Of a stretch of DNA of 64,000 bases, positions 27,666 to 35,817 are shown piece by piece. Every line of letters starts with the position of its first letter. Positions within the stretch are counted from its first letter, which is position 1. Source of the stretch: Clostridia bacterium (lineage in GTDB: Bacteria; Bacillota; Clostridia; Christensenellales; Borkfalkiaceae). The position numbers were made by a program, and so were the translations under genes. The notes under the pieces were generated by a model that did not search any database, was not told the origin of the DNA, and was given only the letters and a program-made list of their open reading frames with translations. The DNA lies in contig JAFQEM010000031.1 of assembly GCA_017399035.1 (NCBI GenBank), positions 62,001 through 126,000 of the forward strand. The letters run 5' to 3'.

Positions 27666-28763
27666 TTATTTTGAAAATTCTAACAATCGTTTTCTAAAAT
27701 GAACGTAATCTTCGAAATCGACCTCTTCGGGAACGCTATGGTCGCAAGTTGGAATAAATCCACCGTGTTTCTTCATAAACGGCATTATTCTATCTATTTC
27801 ACGGTCAATCGCTTGTTTACCTTGCGCAAGAATTCTCTTGTCAAACCCACCTAGAATCAATATGTCGGGATGTTTTTTTCTAATTTCTACTACGTCACAA
27901 CCCGACGCAACTTCCATCGGAGAAAAATAATTAAATCCTATTGATTTATATAGTTCTAGCACCGATTCTACGTGACCATCCGTGTCTACTTGTAAAATAA
28001 TGTCTTGTTTCTTTTGTCTACTTTTAATATTCTTTATCAACTGTTGATAATAAGGAAAAAGAAACTCTTTTATCATATCGTGTGAAATAAGACTTGAAAC
28101 GTTATAACATATATCTTCTCCAATAAACACTTCGTCTAACTCTACGCCACGTTGATGTCTTGCAATAACACCATCGGCAAGTTCTAACCATTTGCGCATA
28201 CATGCGTGAATAAGTTCAGGGTCATCATAAAACATATAAAGCAATTCTTCAGGACCCATAAGCGAACGCAAATACATATATCCCCCTACGAGCCTTTGCG
28301 TGATAATTCGGCCTTCAGCCTTTGCCTTTGCCGCTTTACCTAAAAGCTCATCGATATTAATATATCTTTCGGGAGAATTTGGATTCATTCGCCACTCAAC
28401 GTTGTCCATCCACGTTTTCATATCTTTTACAGGATGGTCAATGTATTCTGGCATAAATCCGCTACGACGCCCCTTAAAACAAAGAACGTGTCTGCCCACG
28501 TAATCTCTCACAACCTCATATTCGCCACGGTCTTCAATAACTTCTTCCTTAAAAAACGGACAAAAATCTGCTTCACACCACCCCAAATTAAACAACTCAA
28601 AAGGATGGTCGTCAAAACCAAACAATTCTTTCAAGTTCGTATCTTCTTTTATATGCCCTTCTTTTATCCACCTATCAAGACAAAGATATCCAAATTCTTT
28701 CATAATAATAGGAGAATCTGGAACTAGATTATAAAATGCCTTATATTTGTCTACGCTTTTCAT
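27666..28763 (-). CDS. UroD-fold protein, corrinoid locus
   Basis: 365 residues related to the uroporphyrinogen decarboxylase superfamily, in which corrinoid-dependent methyltransferases also fall. Visible features are the C-terminal DHSVP motif and QVDTDGHVESVL where MtaA-type proteins have their metal site; the H-x-C ... C zinc ligands of the neighbour at 30857 are not obvious. No haem genes lie nearby, so HemE function is unlikely. It may be the substrate-specific (first) methyltransferase or demethylase of the locus. It follows the activator gene after a 100-bp gap, with AGAGGTG before the ATG. Confidence 0.72.
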   Translation of the reverse strand: MKSVDKYKAFYNLVPDSPIIMKEFGYLCLDRWIKEGHIKEDTNLKELFGFDDHPFELFNLGWCEADFCPFFKEEVIEDRGEYEVVRDYVGRHVLCFKGRRSGFMPEYIDHPVKDMKTWMDNVEWRMNPNSPERYINIDELLGKAAKAKAEGRIITQRLVGGYMYLRSLMGPEELLYMFYDDPELIHACMRKWLELADGVIARHQRGVELDEVFIGEDICYNVSSLISHDMIKEFLFPYYQQLIKNIKSRQKKQDIILQVDTDGHVESVLELYKSIGFNYFSPMEVASGCDVVEIRKKHPDILILGGFDKRILAQGKQAIDREIDRIMPFMKKHGGFIPTCDHSVPEEVDFEDYVHFRKRLLEFSK

Positions 28764-28863
28764 ATTTCACCTCTTTATTTTTAGTATTATTTTTTATAAT
28801 AACTGCCCAACCATCTAACGTTTATAACAATTAATTTAGCGCGTTAGATAAGCGGTTTATAAT

Positions 28864-30264
28864 TTACAAACAATCAACATCAAACGCCATATTTTCCATA
28901 AACTGCTGTGAAAAATAAGCATTTGACGACAAATCTATATACTTTATTGTGTCTATAAATTGTTGAATTCCACAATTTCCGCAAGCATATTTAACCGCAC
29001 CCTGCAAACTGCTGTTACTTAAAACTACGGTTTTTTCACCAAGTTCTTTTGGTATTAAGCCGCTATTTATTGCACTTAAAATATTTATCTTTGCCGAAAA
29101 ACCGCCCGAAAGGTACAACGTTGAAAGGTTTTCAAAACTTACGTTGGCAATCTTCATAAGCGCCAATATTGCAGAATAAACGGCTGATTTTGCAAGTTGA
29201 AACTGCCTTACGTCTTTTGCTGAAAGATGCACGCTTTCATAAATAACGTAATCATCTTCCATATACCCTGTTTGGTCTATAATCCCTTTTTTTACAAGTT
29301 CAGATATAACGTCAATAAGCCCCGTTCCACAAATACCGATCGGAATTTCATCATTTATGGTAGTAAATTTCACACAATCCCCGTCAAACTTAAACGCACA
29401 TATTGCACCATTAATCGCACTCATTCCGCAACTTATGTTTGCCCCCTCAAAACAAGGCCCTGCAGCAGCAGCCGTTGCCACACCAAAAGTTTTTGAATAA
29501 AGAACAACTTCGGCGTTAGTGCCAAGATCTATTAACAAATTAAACTTATCATCTTCGGGCATGCCTATCAAATTAAGCCCCGCAACGATATCCGCACCGA
29601 CAAATGATGAAATGGACGGCAAGGATATAATTGTTTCAACGTCCTTTATTCCAATCGTTTGCGCCGATACTGTTTTTCCTTCTAAGAAAGCAGGCGTATA
29701 AGGAGCAATGCCAATAGAAGAACAATCCACGTTAAAAAAAGTATGCAACATCGTTACGTTTGCACAAACGAACATCATTTCAACATTAACGTTAAATTGC
29801 GATATCATTTTATTGATTTCCGTCACTAATATTTCGTGAAGATCTTTTACGCCGTTTTTTTGACAATGCTCTATCCTAGTAATAACGTCAGCGCCAAACT
29901 TTCTTTGCGGATTAGTTGAAGTTAGCACTTTCACTACTCGTTTTTCATCAATGGAAACCAACGCAAGTGCTATCGTAGTTGTGCCTATATCAAGCGCAAA
30001 ACAAAGATTTTCTGTAAGTTTTCCACTTGATTGTATTCCCGTTTCCGATATTATTTTTGATTGTTTATACGTTTCAACTTGTATGTTTGAATTTATAATA
30101 TATTTACACGCAAGTTCTTCTTTTTCATTAACTTTAACCTTGCATTTGCCACAAGTTCCCTTACCACCGCAAGGTTTTTCTATATCTAACAGATCGGAAA
30201 GCCTTGTACCAGTGTTTACCAGCACCTTATTTCCGTTTATAACAACTTTAACTTTATCGCTCAT
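28864..30264 (-). CDS. RACo-like reductive activator of corrinoid protein
   Basis: 466 residues. The N-terminal [2Fe-2S] ferredoxin domain has Cys32, Cys38, Cys41 and Cys53 (CGGKGTCGKC ... LAC). The remainder is an ASKHA-type ATPase domain (FALDIGTTTIALAL; LIDLGTNAEVVL; GICGTGLIDV; LYLSGGFSAKI). Such proteins use ATP to reduce inactive Co(II) corrinoid to Co(I). It is shorter than the roughly 600-residue characterised RACo proteins, so linker regions are reduced. Its ATG directly follows the stop of the DUF2284 gene, indicating one operon. Confidence 0.88.
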   Translation of the reverse strand: MSDKVKVVINGNKVLVNTGTRLSDLLDIEKPCGGKGTCGKCKVKVNEKEELACKYIINSNIQVETYKQSKIISETGIQSSGKLTENLCFALDIGTTTIALALVSIDEKRVVKVLTSTNPQRKFGADVITRIEHCQKNGVKDLHEILVTEINKMISQFNVNVEMMFVCANVTMLHTFFNVDCSSIGIAPYTPAFLEGKTVSAQTIGIKDVETIISLPSISSFVGADIVAGLNLIGMPEDDKFNLLIDLGTNAEVVLYSKTFGVATAAAAGPCFEGANISCGMSAINGAICAFKFDGDCVKFTTINDEIPIGICGTGLIDVISELVKKGIIDQTGYMEDDYVIYESVHLSAKDVRQFQLAKSAVYSAILALMKIANVSFENLSTLYLSGGFSAKINILSAINSGLIPKELGEKTVVLSNSSLQGAVKYACGNCGIQQFIDTIKYIDLSSNAYFSQQFMENMAFDVDCL

Positions 30265-30834
30265 TTATTTCTCCCCAAGCGAAAATAGCACCATTCCAAA
30301 ATAGGTAACCGTGTTTTGTCCGTTAGTGTATTTCATATCCACAACTTTTGCAAGGTTTGACACATTAACGCCGTAAGCTTCTAAAGAAGGCGTTGCTAAT
30401 TCTGGAAAATGGCACGGAAGCCCATCTTGTTGTGCGCATTTATCACACACTCCACAGCCACCTGCCCCGAGATGCAACACTTTTAAAATACCAAGATTTT
30501 CAAAAACTTTGCGAAGTTTTTGCGTTATTAAATAACTTTTCTTTTTTTCTTCAAGCATTCCTTCAAAATCATAACTATCTTCAATTTGACCAACCGTCTG
30601 ATAAACAAGCCCATAGTCATAATTTTTTATTTGCGCCATAAGTTCGTCAATATTGCCAACGTTTGGCGGACACATATAACATTTGCCATACATTCCGCAA
30701 GCATTTGATTCACACAATAAGCGAAAAGACTTATCAGTTTCTACTTTTTCCGTTTGTATTATTTTAACCTTGAAAACGCCTATTTCGGAAGTTAAAGATA
30801 AAAGTTCAGCAAATATTTTTTCTTTTTCACACAT
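30265..30834 (-). CDS. DUF2284 predicted metal-binding protein
   Basis: 189 residues from ATG 30834, chosen for the ATAGGTGA ribosome site; an earlier ATG at 30888 would overlap the upstream gene. Two Cys clusters (CESNACGMYGKCYMCPP; CGVCDKCAQQDGLPC) fit iron-sulfur or zinc binding. DUF2284 proteins commonly sit with corrinoid methyl-transfer genes and may carry electrons to the activator; this is inference. It is placed between a methyltransferase and the RACo-like gene. Confidence 0.8.
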   Translation of the reverse strand: MCEKEKIFAELLSLTSEIGVFKVKIIQTEKVETDKSFRLLCESNACGMYGKCYMCPPNVGNIDELMAQIKNYDYGLVYQTVGQIEDSYDFEGMLEEKKKSYLITQKLRKVFENLGILKVLHLGAGGCGVCDKCAQQDGLPCHFPELATPSLEAYGVNVSNLAKVVDMKYTNGQNTVTYFGMVLFSLGEK

Positions 30835-30856
30835 ACAATCACCTATCATAAACGCA

Positions 30857-31873
30857 TTACTTTTTATAAAACTCTTTAGACGCATCAAAAAAAGCTTTTA
30901 CGTTTTGCCACGGTGTGTTTGGCGGAATATCACAGCCAGAAGAAAGAACAAAGTTGGGATAAACTGCGCATTTTTCCATCAACTTAAAAATTTTGTCTTT
31001 AACCTGTTTCTCAGTCCCCATACAAAGTGTCCCAACTGGGTCGATATTGCCCATTATAATCGTCTTTTTTGGAACGTTTGGAATAATATCTCTTTGAATA
31101 TCTACTGCATTTCCAAAATGATACGCCGCACAACCCGTTGATAAAATTGAACTTAACATATTAGGAATTTTATCACCACAATTATGATAAATTACTAAAA
31201 AATTATCATCTTGCACTGCATCTACAATTTGCTTTACATATGGCGATGAAAATTCTTCTTCTAGAGCAGGCGATAATAACCCCGCTACAGGTTCCGCAAC
31301 AATTAAACCATTCGCGCCTACCGTCTTATACGCTTTTGCATAATCAATCAAAAACGTAGTTGCCTTTTTCAAAACGGTGTGAACCATATCTGGCTCGTCA
31401 TAGCAATAAATCATAATATCCGAAACGTCTAAAAGACGAGCCGCAAGTGAAAATGGTCCTATCATACCAGCAAAGACAGGGCGGTCGGCAATTAGTTTAG
31501 TCGCACGAGATATAGCGTCCACATAAATCCCCGTTCTACCACTACCAATCGCTGGAATTTGTAATGCTTCAGCCTCCGCAATATCGTGTAAAATACACTC
31601 CTTGATTGTGGGAACTTCATCATCAGATACAACGACTTCTGCGCCAAAGCATTCGGCTTCTATCGATAAATCCATAAAACTAACCGAAGCGGCGGCATCA
31701 ACACTATCGGCAATCATCTTCATTCCCTTAGCCTGCAACTCACTATTCATAATAAGTTCGCGAACGGTAACGTCAAGCAAACTTACGCAGGGAAACGACA
31801 ATATAGGCAATGGCTTTTTTTCTTTAATTCCATATAAAGAATCAAGCCATTGCTTCATATTATAATACGGCAT
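30857..31873 (-). CDS. MtaA/CmuA-type UroD-fold methyltransferase
   Basis: 338 residues from ATG 31873, which has GAGGT 8 nt upstream and begins just after the stop of the corrinoid gene. The UroD barrel carries the zinc-thiolate signature of corrinoid methyltransferases: His-x-Cys in YHNCGD and a distal Cys in SSGCDIPP, with GNIDPVGTL between. It should move a methyl group between the corrinoid protein and a thiol or pterin acceptor, or from a substrate to the corrinoid. Which role applies cannot be decided here. Confidence 0.82.
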   Translation of the reverse strand: MPYYNMKQWLDSLYGIKEKKPLPILSFPCVSLLDVTVRELIMNSELQAKGMKMIADSVDAAASVSFMDLSIEAECFGAEVVVSDDEVPTIKECILHDIAEAEALQIPAIGSGRTGIYVDAISRATKLIADRPVFAGMIGPFSLAARLLDVSDIMIYCYDEPDMVHTVLKKATTFLIDYAKAYKTVGANGLIVAEPVAGLLSPALEEEFSSPYVKQIVDAVQDDNFLVIYHNCGDKIPNMLSSILSTGCAAYHFGNAVDIQRDIIPNVPKKTIIMGNIDPVGTLCMGTEKQVKDKIFKLMEKCAVYPNFVLSSGCDIPPNTPWQNVKAFFDASKEFYKK

Positions 31874-31884
31874 CAATTTATACC

Positions 31885-33447
31885 TCACGCCTTGCAAAAA
31901 TCGGCTGCGGCATTTGCTGCGCTTGCAGCGTCACTAGTATAGCAATCCGCACCAATTTCTCTGCAAAATTCTTCATTCAAAGGTGCGCCACCTATCATAA
32001 TTTTAACTTTATCACGAATACCTTCAGCCACCGCGCACTTAACCACTTCAGCCATAGCCGACATTGTTGTTGTAAGCAACGCCGAGCAACAGATAACTTT
32101 GCAGTTTTTCTCCTTTGCTACTTGAACGAAAGTTTCAGGTGCGACGTCCGTGCCAAGGTCTATTACTTCTAATCCTTTGCCTTCCATCATCATTTTTACT
32201 AAATTTTTGCCGATGTCGTGCAAATCGCCTTGTACCGTTCCAATACAAACCCTGCCGATAGACGTAACACCATTTGCAGCAAGATGAGGCTTTAAAATTT
32301 GCGCCCCCATATTCATTGCTCGTGCCGCAACTAAAACTTCAGGCACGTAAATTTCGTTATTCTTAAACTTTTCGCCAATAATGTTCATTCCTGCAAGCAA
32401 TCCTTCGTTGAGAATTTGCTCTGGAATTGCACCTTCATCTAATGCTTGTTGCACCATTTCTTGCACGATTTTTGCTTTGCCTTTTTGAAGTTGTTCTGAA
32501 ATCTCTCTTAAAATAACCATTTCTTTTTTACCTTTTAATATTTTTATATTATTTTCACTCTGCTTAACTTGAACGAAAGATTGCCGATATTCTTTCGGCG
32601 TCATATTCATACAAGAAGAAAAGTTCTTGTAAAACGTTGCAACGTCGTTAAGCCCGCAGGCGCAAACTATTTCCTCTATTGTCATGCGTGTTTCACGCAA
32701 TAATTGACAAGCCCTTTTCAATCGAACGTCTTTTAGATATTTAGTGAAAGTCGTTCCGCTCATTTCTAAAAATATATTGCTCAAATTTGATTTGCTAATA
32801 TAAAGTTGCTTTGCAATCAACTCCAACGTCAAATCAGCGTTTTTGTAATTACTTTCCACCATGCGCATAACTTTCAACGCCGTGTTCCATTTCTTAGGCG
32901 AAGTTACAACGCTGTTTTTGATAGAATTGCCAATATACCTTTCAATATTAACGAAAATTTGAACCAAATAAGAACCAACCGCGTCTTGCCAATTATTTTT
33001 CTTATTTGTTAACTCTTGTTCAATTGAATTATATAGTTGAGAAATTATCTCTCGCATTTGCGCATTTAATGCAGCGTAAGCCGTGACCGTGTTCTCTTGA
33101 AAAATACCATAGCAATAACGCAAAGTTTCTTTTTTGCAAACACTAGCATCTAACCAATCTTCCAGCCTAAATCTCAATTTTCTTAATACTAATGGGTTTT
33201 CTATGTTTTCCGAGAAAAATTTAAACGGCACACTTGGAGAAGTAACAAAAATATCACCTTCTTTACACGGAATTACTTGATTAAAAACGTAATAACCGCC
33301 ATTTCCAGAAAGAATAGTACAAATTTCAGCAAAGTCATCACCTTGAACTTTCATCAAAGACTTTTCCGCTTTATATACTTCTTTACACGAAACGATTTCA
33401 TAAAAGATTGAATTCTCATGCGTAATAGCGGATAAATCCTGTGCCAT
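31885..33447 (-). CDS. AraC-type regulator fused to a corrinoid protein
   Basis: One uninterrupted 520-codon frame. Residues 1-170 resemble a cupin sensor; 195-295 hold both AraC helix-turn-helix units (LTLELIAKQLYISKSNLSNIF; IEEIVCACGLNDVATFYKNF) and the ending MTPKEYRQSF. After a Lys-rich linker, residues 310-520 are a full methyltransferase corrinoid protein: helical cap (LNEGLLAGMNIIGEKF) and Rossmann domain with GDLHDIGKN, where His410 is the expected cobalt ligand. Met310 lies 8-10 nt after AAAGGT, and 310-520 is exactly the size of a free-standing corrinoid protein, so an internal start could yield both forms. First gene of the methyl-transfer operon; promoter at 33482-33510; ribosome site TAGGAGA. 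The natural reading is a regulator that senses corrinoid or methylation state. Confidence 0.88.
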   Translation of the reverse strand: MAQDLSAITHENSIFYEIVSCKEVYKAEKSLMKVQGDDFAEICTILSGNGGYYVFNQVIPCKEGDIFVTSPSVPFKFFSENIENPLVLRKLRFRLEDWLDASVCKKETLRYCYGIFQENTVTAYAALNAQMREIISQLYNSIEQELTNKKNNWQDAVGSYLVQIFVNIERYIGNSIKNSVVTSPKKWNTALKVMRMVESNYKNADLTLELIAKQLYISKSNLSNIFLEMSGTTFTKYLKDVRLKRACQLLRETRMTIEEIVCACGLNDVATFYKNFSSCMNMTPKEYRQSFVQVKQSENNIKILKGKKEMVILREISEQLQKGKAKIVQEMVQQALDEGAIPEQILNEGLLAGMNIIGEKFKNNEIYVPEVLVAARAMNMGAQILKPHLAANGVTSIGRVCIGTVQGDLHDIGKNLVKMMMEGKGLEVIDLGTDVAPETFVQVAKEKNCKVICCSALLTTTMSAMAEVVKCAVAEGIRDKVKIMIGGAPLNEEFCREIGADCYTSDAASAANAAADFCKA

Positions 33448-33481
33448 TATATTTTCTCCTATAAATCAAAAATGCCATTAT

Positions 33482-33510
33482 ATTATAAAATATTTTTTTG
33501 GGTTTGTAAA
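33482..33510 (-). promoter_or_regulatory. Promoter of the corrinoid methyl-transfer operon
   Basis: Minus strand TTTACA (33505-33510), 17-bp spacer, TATAAT (33482-33487), about 30 nt upstream of the fusion gene start. Confidence 0.65.
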
Positions 33511-33666
33511 TAGGGTTGTTATCTTTTTTCTGCAACAATTACCGAACAAAACCGAAGAAAAGTATTGCTTCTCACAAATTTAAGGTGCGATACAGCAAAA
33601 AGTGCCAATGTTTCCCCCCAAAAAAATCTTTTTTCTTACGTTTCGAGTTAACACTCACAAGCACAA

Positions 33667-33697
33667 AAAAAGCCTAATAGTTCCCTATTAGACTTTT
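33667..33697 (-). terminator. Intrinsic terminator after the ECF S-component gene
   Basis: Stem AGTCTAATAG / CTATTAGGCT (minus strand) with a 4-nt loop and a T-run. It separates the cobalamin-uptake genes from the methyl-transfer operon, which has its own promoter. Confidence 0.8.
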
Positions 33698-33707
33698 TCT
33701 TTATTTT

Positions 33708-34214
33708 CTATTTCAATGCTTTTAATAATATTGGAAACAACGCAACCACAGTTGCAAACGTGCAAATAATTTGCGGAATCATTGTGTATAGCGAAGCAAC
33801 AAAATAGGCTTGCATTGCTTTTTGCGTAAAACCATATATTAGCGGTGTTAATAAATTATCCGTTATCGTAAATAAAGCCGTCATTATAACCGCAACTAAA
33901 ACAACAATTATATGTTTTTTTACACTATATTGATGTTTGAATATTTGACCAATAAAACCAAAAATTAAAACAAATACGTTATAATACACTAAATATAATA
34001 TCAAAACATTCGGCATAAAACCGAAAATAAAACATCTTAGGAGCGAAAATGAATTAGCGACTAATAATCCTTGACCTATGCCATATTTATAGACAAACGT
34101 TAATAATAACACTGTAACAATTTCTATCCCAGATATTCCACTTAATGCTAACTGGCCACCGATAAGTAATGCAGTAAATACTCCCGGCAATATTATTTTC
34201 TTTGCTGAATTCAT
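33708..34214 (-). CDS. ECF transporter S-component, probably for a corrinoid
   Basis: 168 residues, five or six hydrophobic helices (LPGVFTALLIGGQLALSG, IIVVLVAVIMTALF). The size and hydrophobicity fit substrate-binding S-components of energy-coupling-factor transporters. It lies 4 bp after the lipoprotein gene and under the cobalamin riboswitch, so cobalamin or cobinamide is the likely ligand. The EcfA/EcfT module is not in the window and is presumably shared. Paired with the methyl-transfer operon it would secure cofactor supply. Confidence 0.78.
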   Translation of the reverse strand: MNSAKKIILPGVFTALLIGGQLALSGISGIEIVTVLLLTFVYKYGIGQGLLVANSFSLLRCFIFGFMPNVLILYLVYYNVFVLIFGFIGQIFKHQYSVKKHIIVVLVAVIMTALFTITDNLLTPLIYGFTQKAMQAYFVASLYTMIPQIICTFATVVALFPILLKALK

Positions 34215-34218
34215 TTAA

Positions 34219-34650
34219 CTAAAAAGATTGAAAAACCCAAATATATATGCACCCATCTTTAATAGTTAAAGATTCAGCTCCAAGAATTGCAGACCCATAA
34301 ACATTACCATTATATTCAATAGTCCCCCATGCGGTATTAGAACTATCACTATCGCTTGTATAAAGCATCCAACAACTAGACCAATCAACTGGATTTGCTA
34401 TTCCGTTAATAGAAGTAATCATTCCATTATTAATTTCAAAAATCAATTCACCGTCATCTTTTAACGATGTCATATAATCCACCAATGTAGTATTGTCGGT
34501 TATTGTCATCTGTTCATTAGAAACATTAATAACAATATAAGTGTCAGATTCTTTTATTACTAATGGTTCTTTTGGCGAGCAAGCAGCAAAAGAAGATAAC
34601 CCTATCACAATTATTAACATGCAGACAAATAAGCTAAAAACTTTTTTCAT
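34219..34650 (-). CDS. DUF4430-type lipoprotein, likely corrinoid-binding
   Basis: 143 residues from ATG 34650 (perfect TAGGAGGT ribosome site). Lipoprotein signal ending SFAAC. The rest resembles the DUF4430/transcobalamin-C-terminal-like domain (TLVDYMTSLKDDGELIFEINNGMITSINGI, split here by the usual N-term strand, and SSCWMLYTSD with GAILGAESL). Such proteins sit on the cell surface and can hand corrinoids to ECF S-components. The B12 riboswitch directly upstream supports this. Confidence 0.78.
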   Translation of the reverse strand: MKKVFSLFVCMLIIVIGLSSFAACSPKEPLVIKESDTYIVINVSNEQMTITDNTTLVDYMTSLKDDGELIFEINNGMITSINGIANPVDWSSCWMLYTSDSDSSNTAWGTIEYNGNVYGSAILGAESLTIKDGCIYIWVFQSF

Positions 34651-34689
34651 AAAACCTCCTAAAATTAAAAATTGCGCACTCATTGAGCA

Positions 34690-34853
34690 CGCAAAAATAG
34701 CCTTTCGGCTTTAATGCTTTTTCTTCACTGCCCAAGAAAATTCACATTAGTACTTTGATGGGTAGGCAATCGGACTTTAACCGTAATGACTGTTGCGACG
34801 GATTTCCACCGTTCTTCCCCTACTTTCTGCGACTTCCTGCAATTCACATCAAA
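34690..34853 (-). promoter_or_regulatory. Cobalamin riboswitch
   Basis: On the minus strand the core is closed by TTTGATG (34847-34853) pairing CATCAAA (34754-34760). Inside are the conserved blocks GGGGAAGAACGGTGGAAATC, ACGGTTAAAGTCCGA and TGCCTACC, in the order of the B12 aptamer. Downstream, AGCCGAAAGGCT (34699-34710) is a small expression-platform hairpin before the ribosome site of the lipoprotein gene. The exact subclass (adenosyl or other cobalamin) is not decided. FMN and glycine classes were considered and do not fit. Confidence 0.85.
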
Positions 34854-34959
34854 TTTATTTAATTATATCAATCATTAAAATCTAATGCAACTGTTTTTTG
34901 ATATTTATTTTATTTTTACATTTCAGTAAACGTTGAAAGGTTGGTTTGCCATAACTTAA

Positions 34960-35109
34960 AGCACGTCAAGCAAAAGTAATTGTTTAGATAACAGTGTTAT
35001 GGAAAACTTTTTTGATAGAATTAAAGCAAATATATATTATGGCGAAGCTTTTGAAAGAATCAAAATGCAAGGATATATATTATTCTCTATATTTGTAAAA
35101 TTCGAATAA
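34960..35109 (+). pseudogene. IS3-family transposase remnant
   Basis: An open stretch encodes KSNCLDNSVMENFFDRIK followed by ANIYYGEAF, the end of the catalytic core of IS3-type OrfB transposases (including the final catalytic Glu in MENFF). It has no start and stops soon after at 35107. No terminal repeats were identified. This marks past insertion activity between the methyl-transfer and AbiE regions. The stretch 34854-34959 holds nothing else I can recognise. Confidence 0.65.
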
Positions 35110-35125
35110 TTTTTTACAATTATTA

Positions 35126-35154
35126 TTGACAACAAATGTAGAAAGTAGTATACT
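35126..35154 (+). promoter_or_regulatory. Promoter of the AbiE-type toxin-antitoxin operon
   Basis: TTGACA (35126-35131), 17-bp spacer, TATACT (35149-35154). Downstream ATATGGCATATTAATAATG contains short inverted repeats where the antitoxin could bind for autorepression. Confidence 0.75.
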
Positions 35155-35193
35155 AATTATGCAAATATGGCATATTAATAATGTGGTGATATT

Positions 35194-35817
35194 ATGTTTA
35201 TAAACGAAATTAAACGAAAATTTAATATAAATGAACCGATTTTTACGGAAGAATTAATGGAATTGTTTTCCCAATATTCTCGTCCGTATGTTTTTCGTAT
35301 AATAAATGAGATGGAAAAGACCAATGAATTAGTTAGATATACTAAAGGAGTTTATTTTATCCCTAAAAAAACCTTTTTTGGTTTATCTACAATCACTGCC
35401 GATTCTGTAGTTGAGAAAAGATATTTGAAAGAATTAAATAACGTTTACGGGATTTATAGCGGTTTAAAATTATTAAACCTTTTCTCTATTACTACACAAG
35501 TACCCAACGTTGTAGAAATCGTAACAAATAACGAAACAATGCGTTGCAGAGAAATTGAAGTTAATGGAAGAAAGTTTATATTAAGAAAGTCTCGCTTTGA
35601 AATTGATAAAAATAATGCAGATATGTATATGCTTTTACAAGTGTTTAATGATTTAGACGCAAAAACGAAGTTAGATGATTTTGCACAAAGACGTTTAACA
35701 AGTTTTATTAAAGAAAAAGGAATTAATCTATCAAAATTATTAAATCTTGCTATGAAGTTTCCAGCAAAAACAATGAAAAATCTAATAGGGAGTGGTGTAT
35801 TAAATGGAATTGCATAA
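35194..35817 (+). CDS. AbiEi-type antitoxin/regulator
   Basis: 207 residues. An N-terminal winged helix (FTEELMELFSQYSRPYVFRI) is followed by the YTKGVYFIPK segment and a C-terminal domain typical of type IV AbiEi antitoxins. It should repress its own operon and neutralise the nucleotidyltransferase encoded next. The last 14 bp overlap the start of the toxin gene, so the pair is coupled. Likely role: keeping the island in the chromosome. Confidence 0.85.
   Translation: MFINEIKRKFNINEPIFTEELMELFSQYSRPYVFRIINEMEKTNELVRYTKGVYFIPKKTFFGLSTITADSVVEKRYLKELNNVYGIYSGLKLLNLFSITTQVPNVVEIVTNNETMRCREIEVNGRKFILRKSRFEIDKNNADMYMLLQVFNDLDAKTKLDDFAQRRLTSFIKEKGINLSKLLNLAMKFPAKTMKNLIGSGVLNGIA

Noticed and set aside
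27666..28763. HemE uroporphyrinogen decarboxylase
   Set aside because: No haem biosynthesis neighbours, and it lies in an operon-like group of corrinoid genes; general fold similarity only.
34754..34853. FMN (RFN) riboswitch
   Set aside because: The GGTGGAAATCC block is shared in part, but the RFN core (GGCGGTAA-AGCCC) is missing while the cobalamin blocks are present in order.
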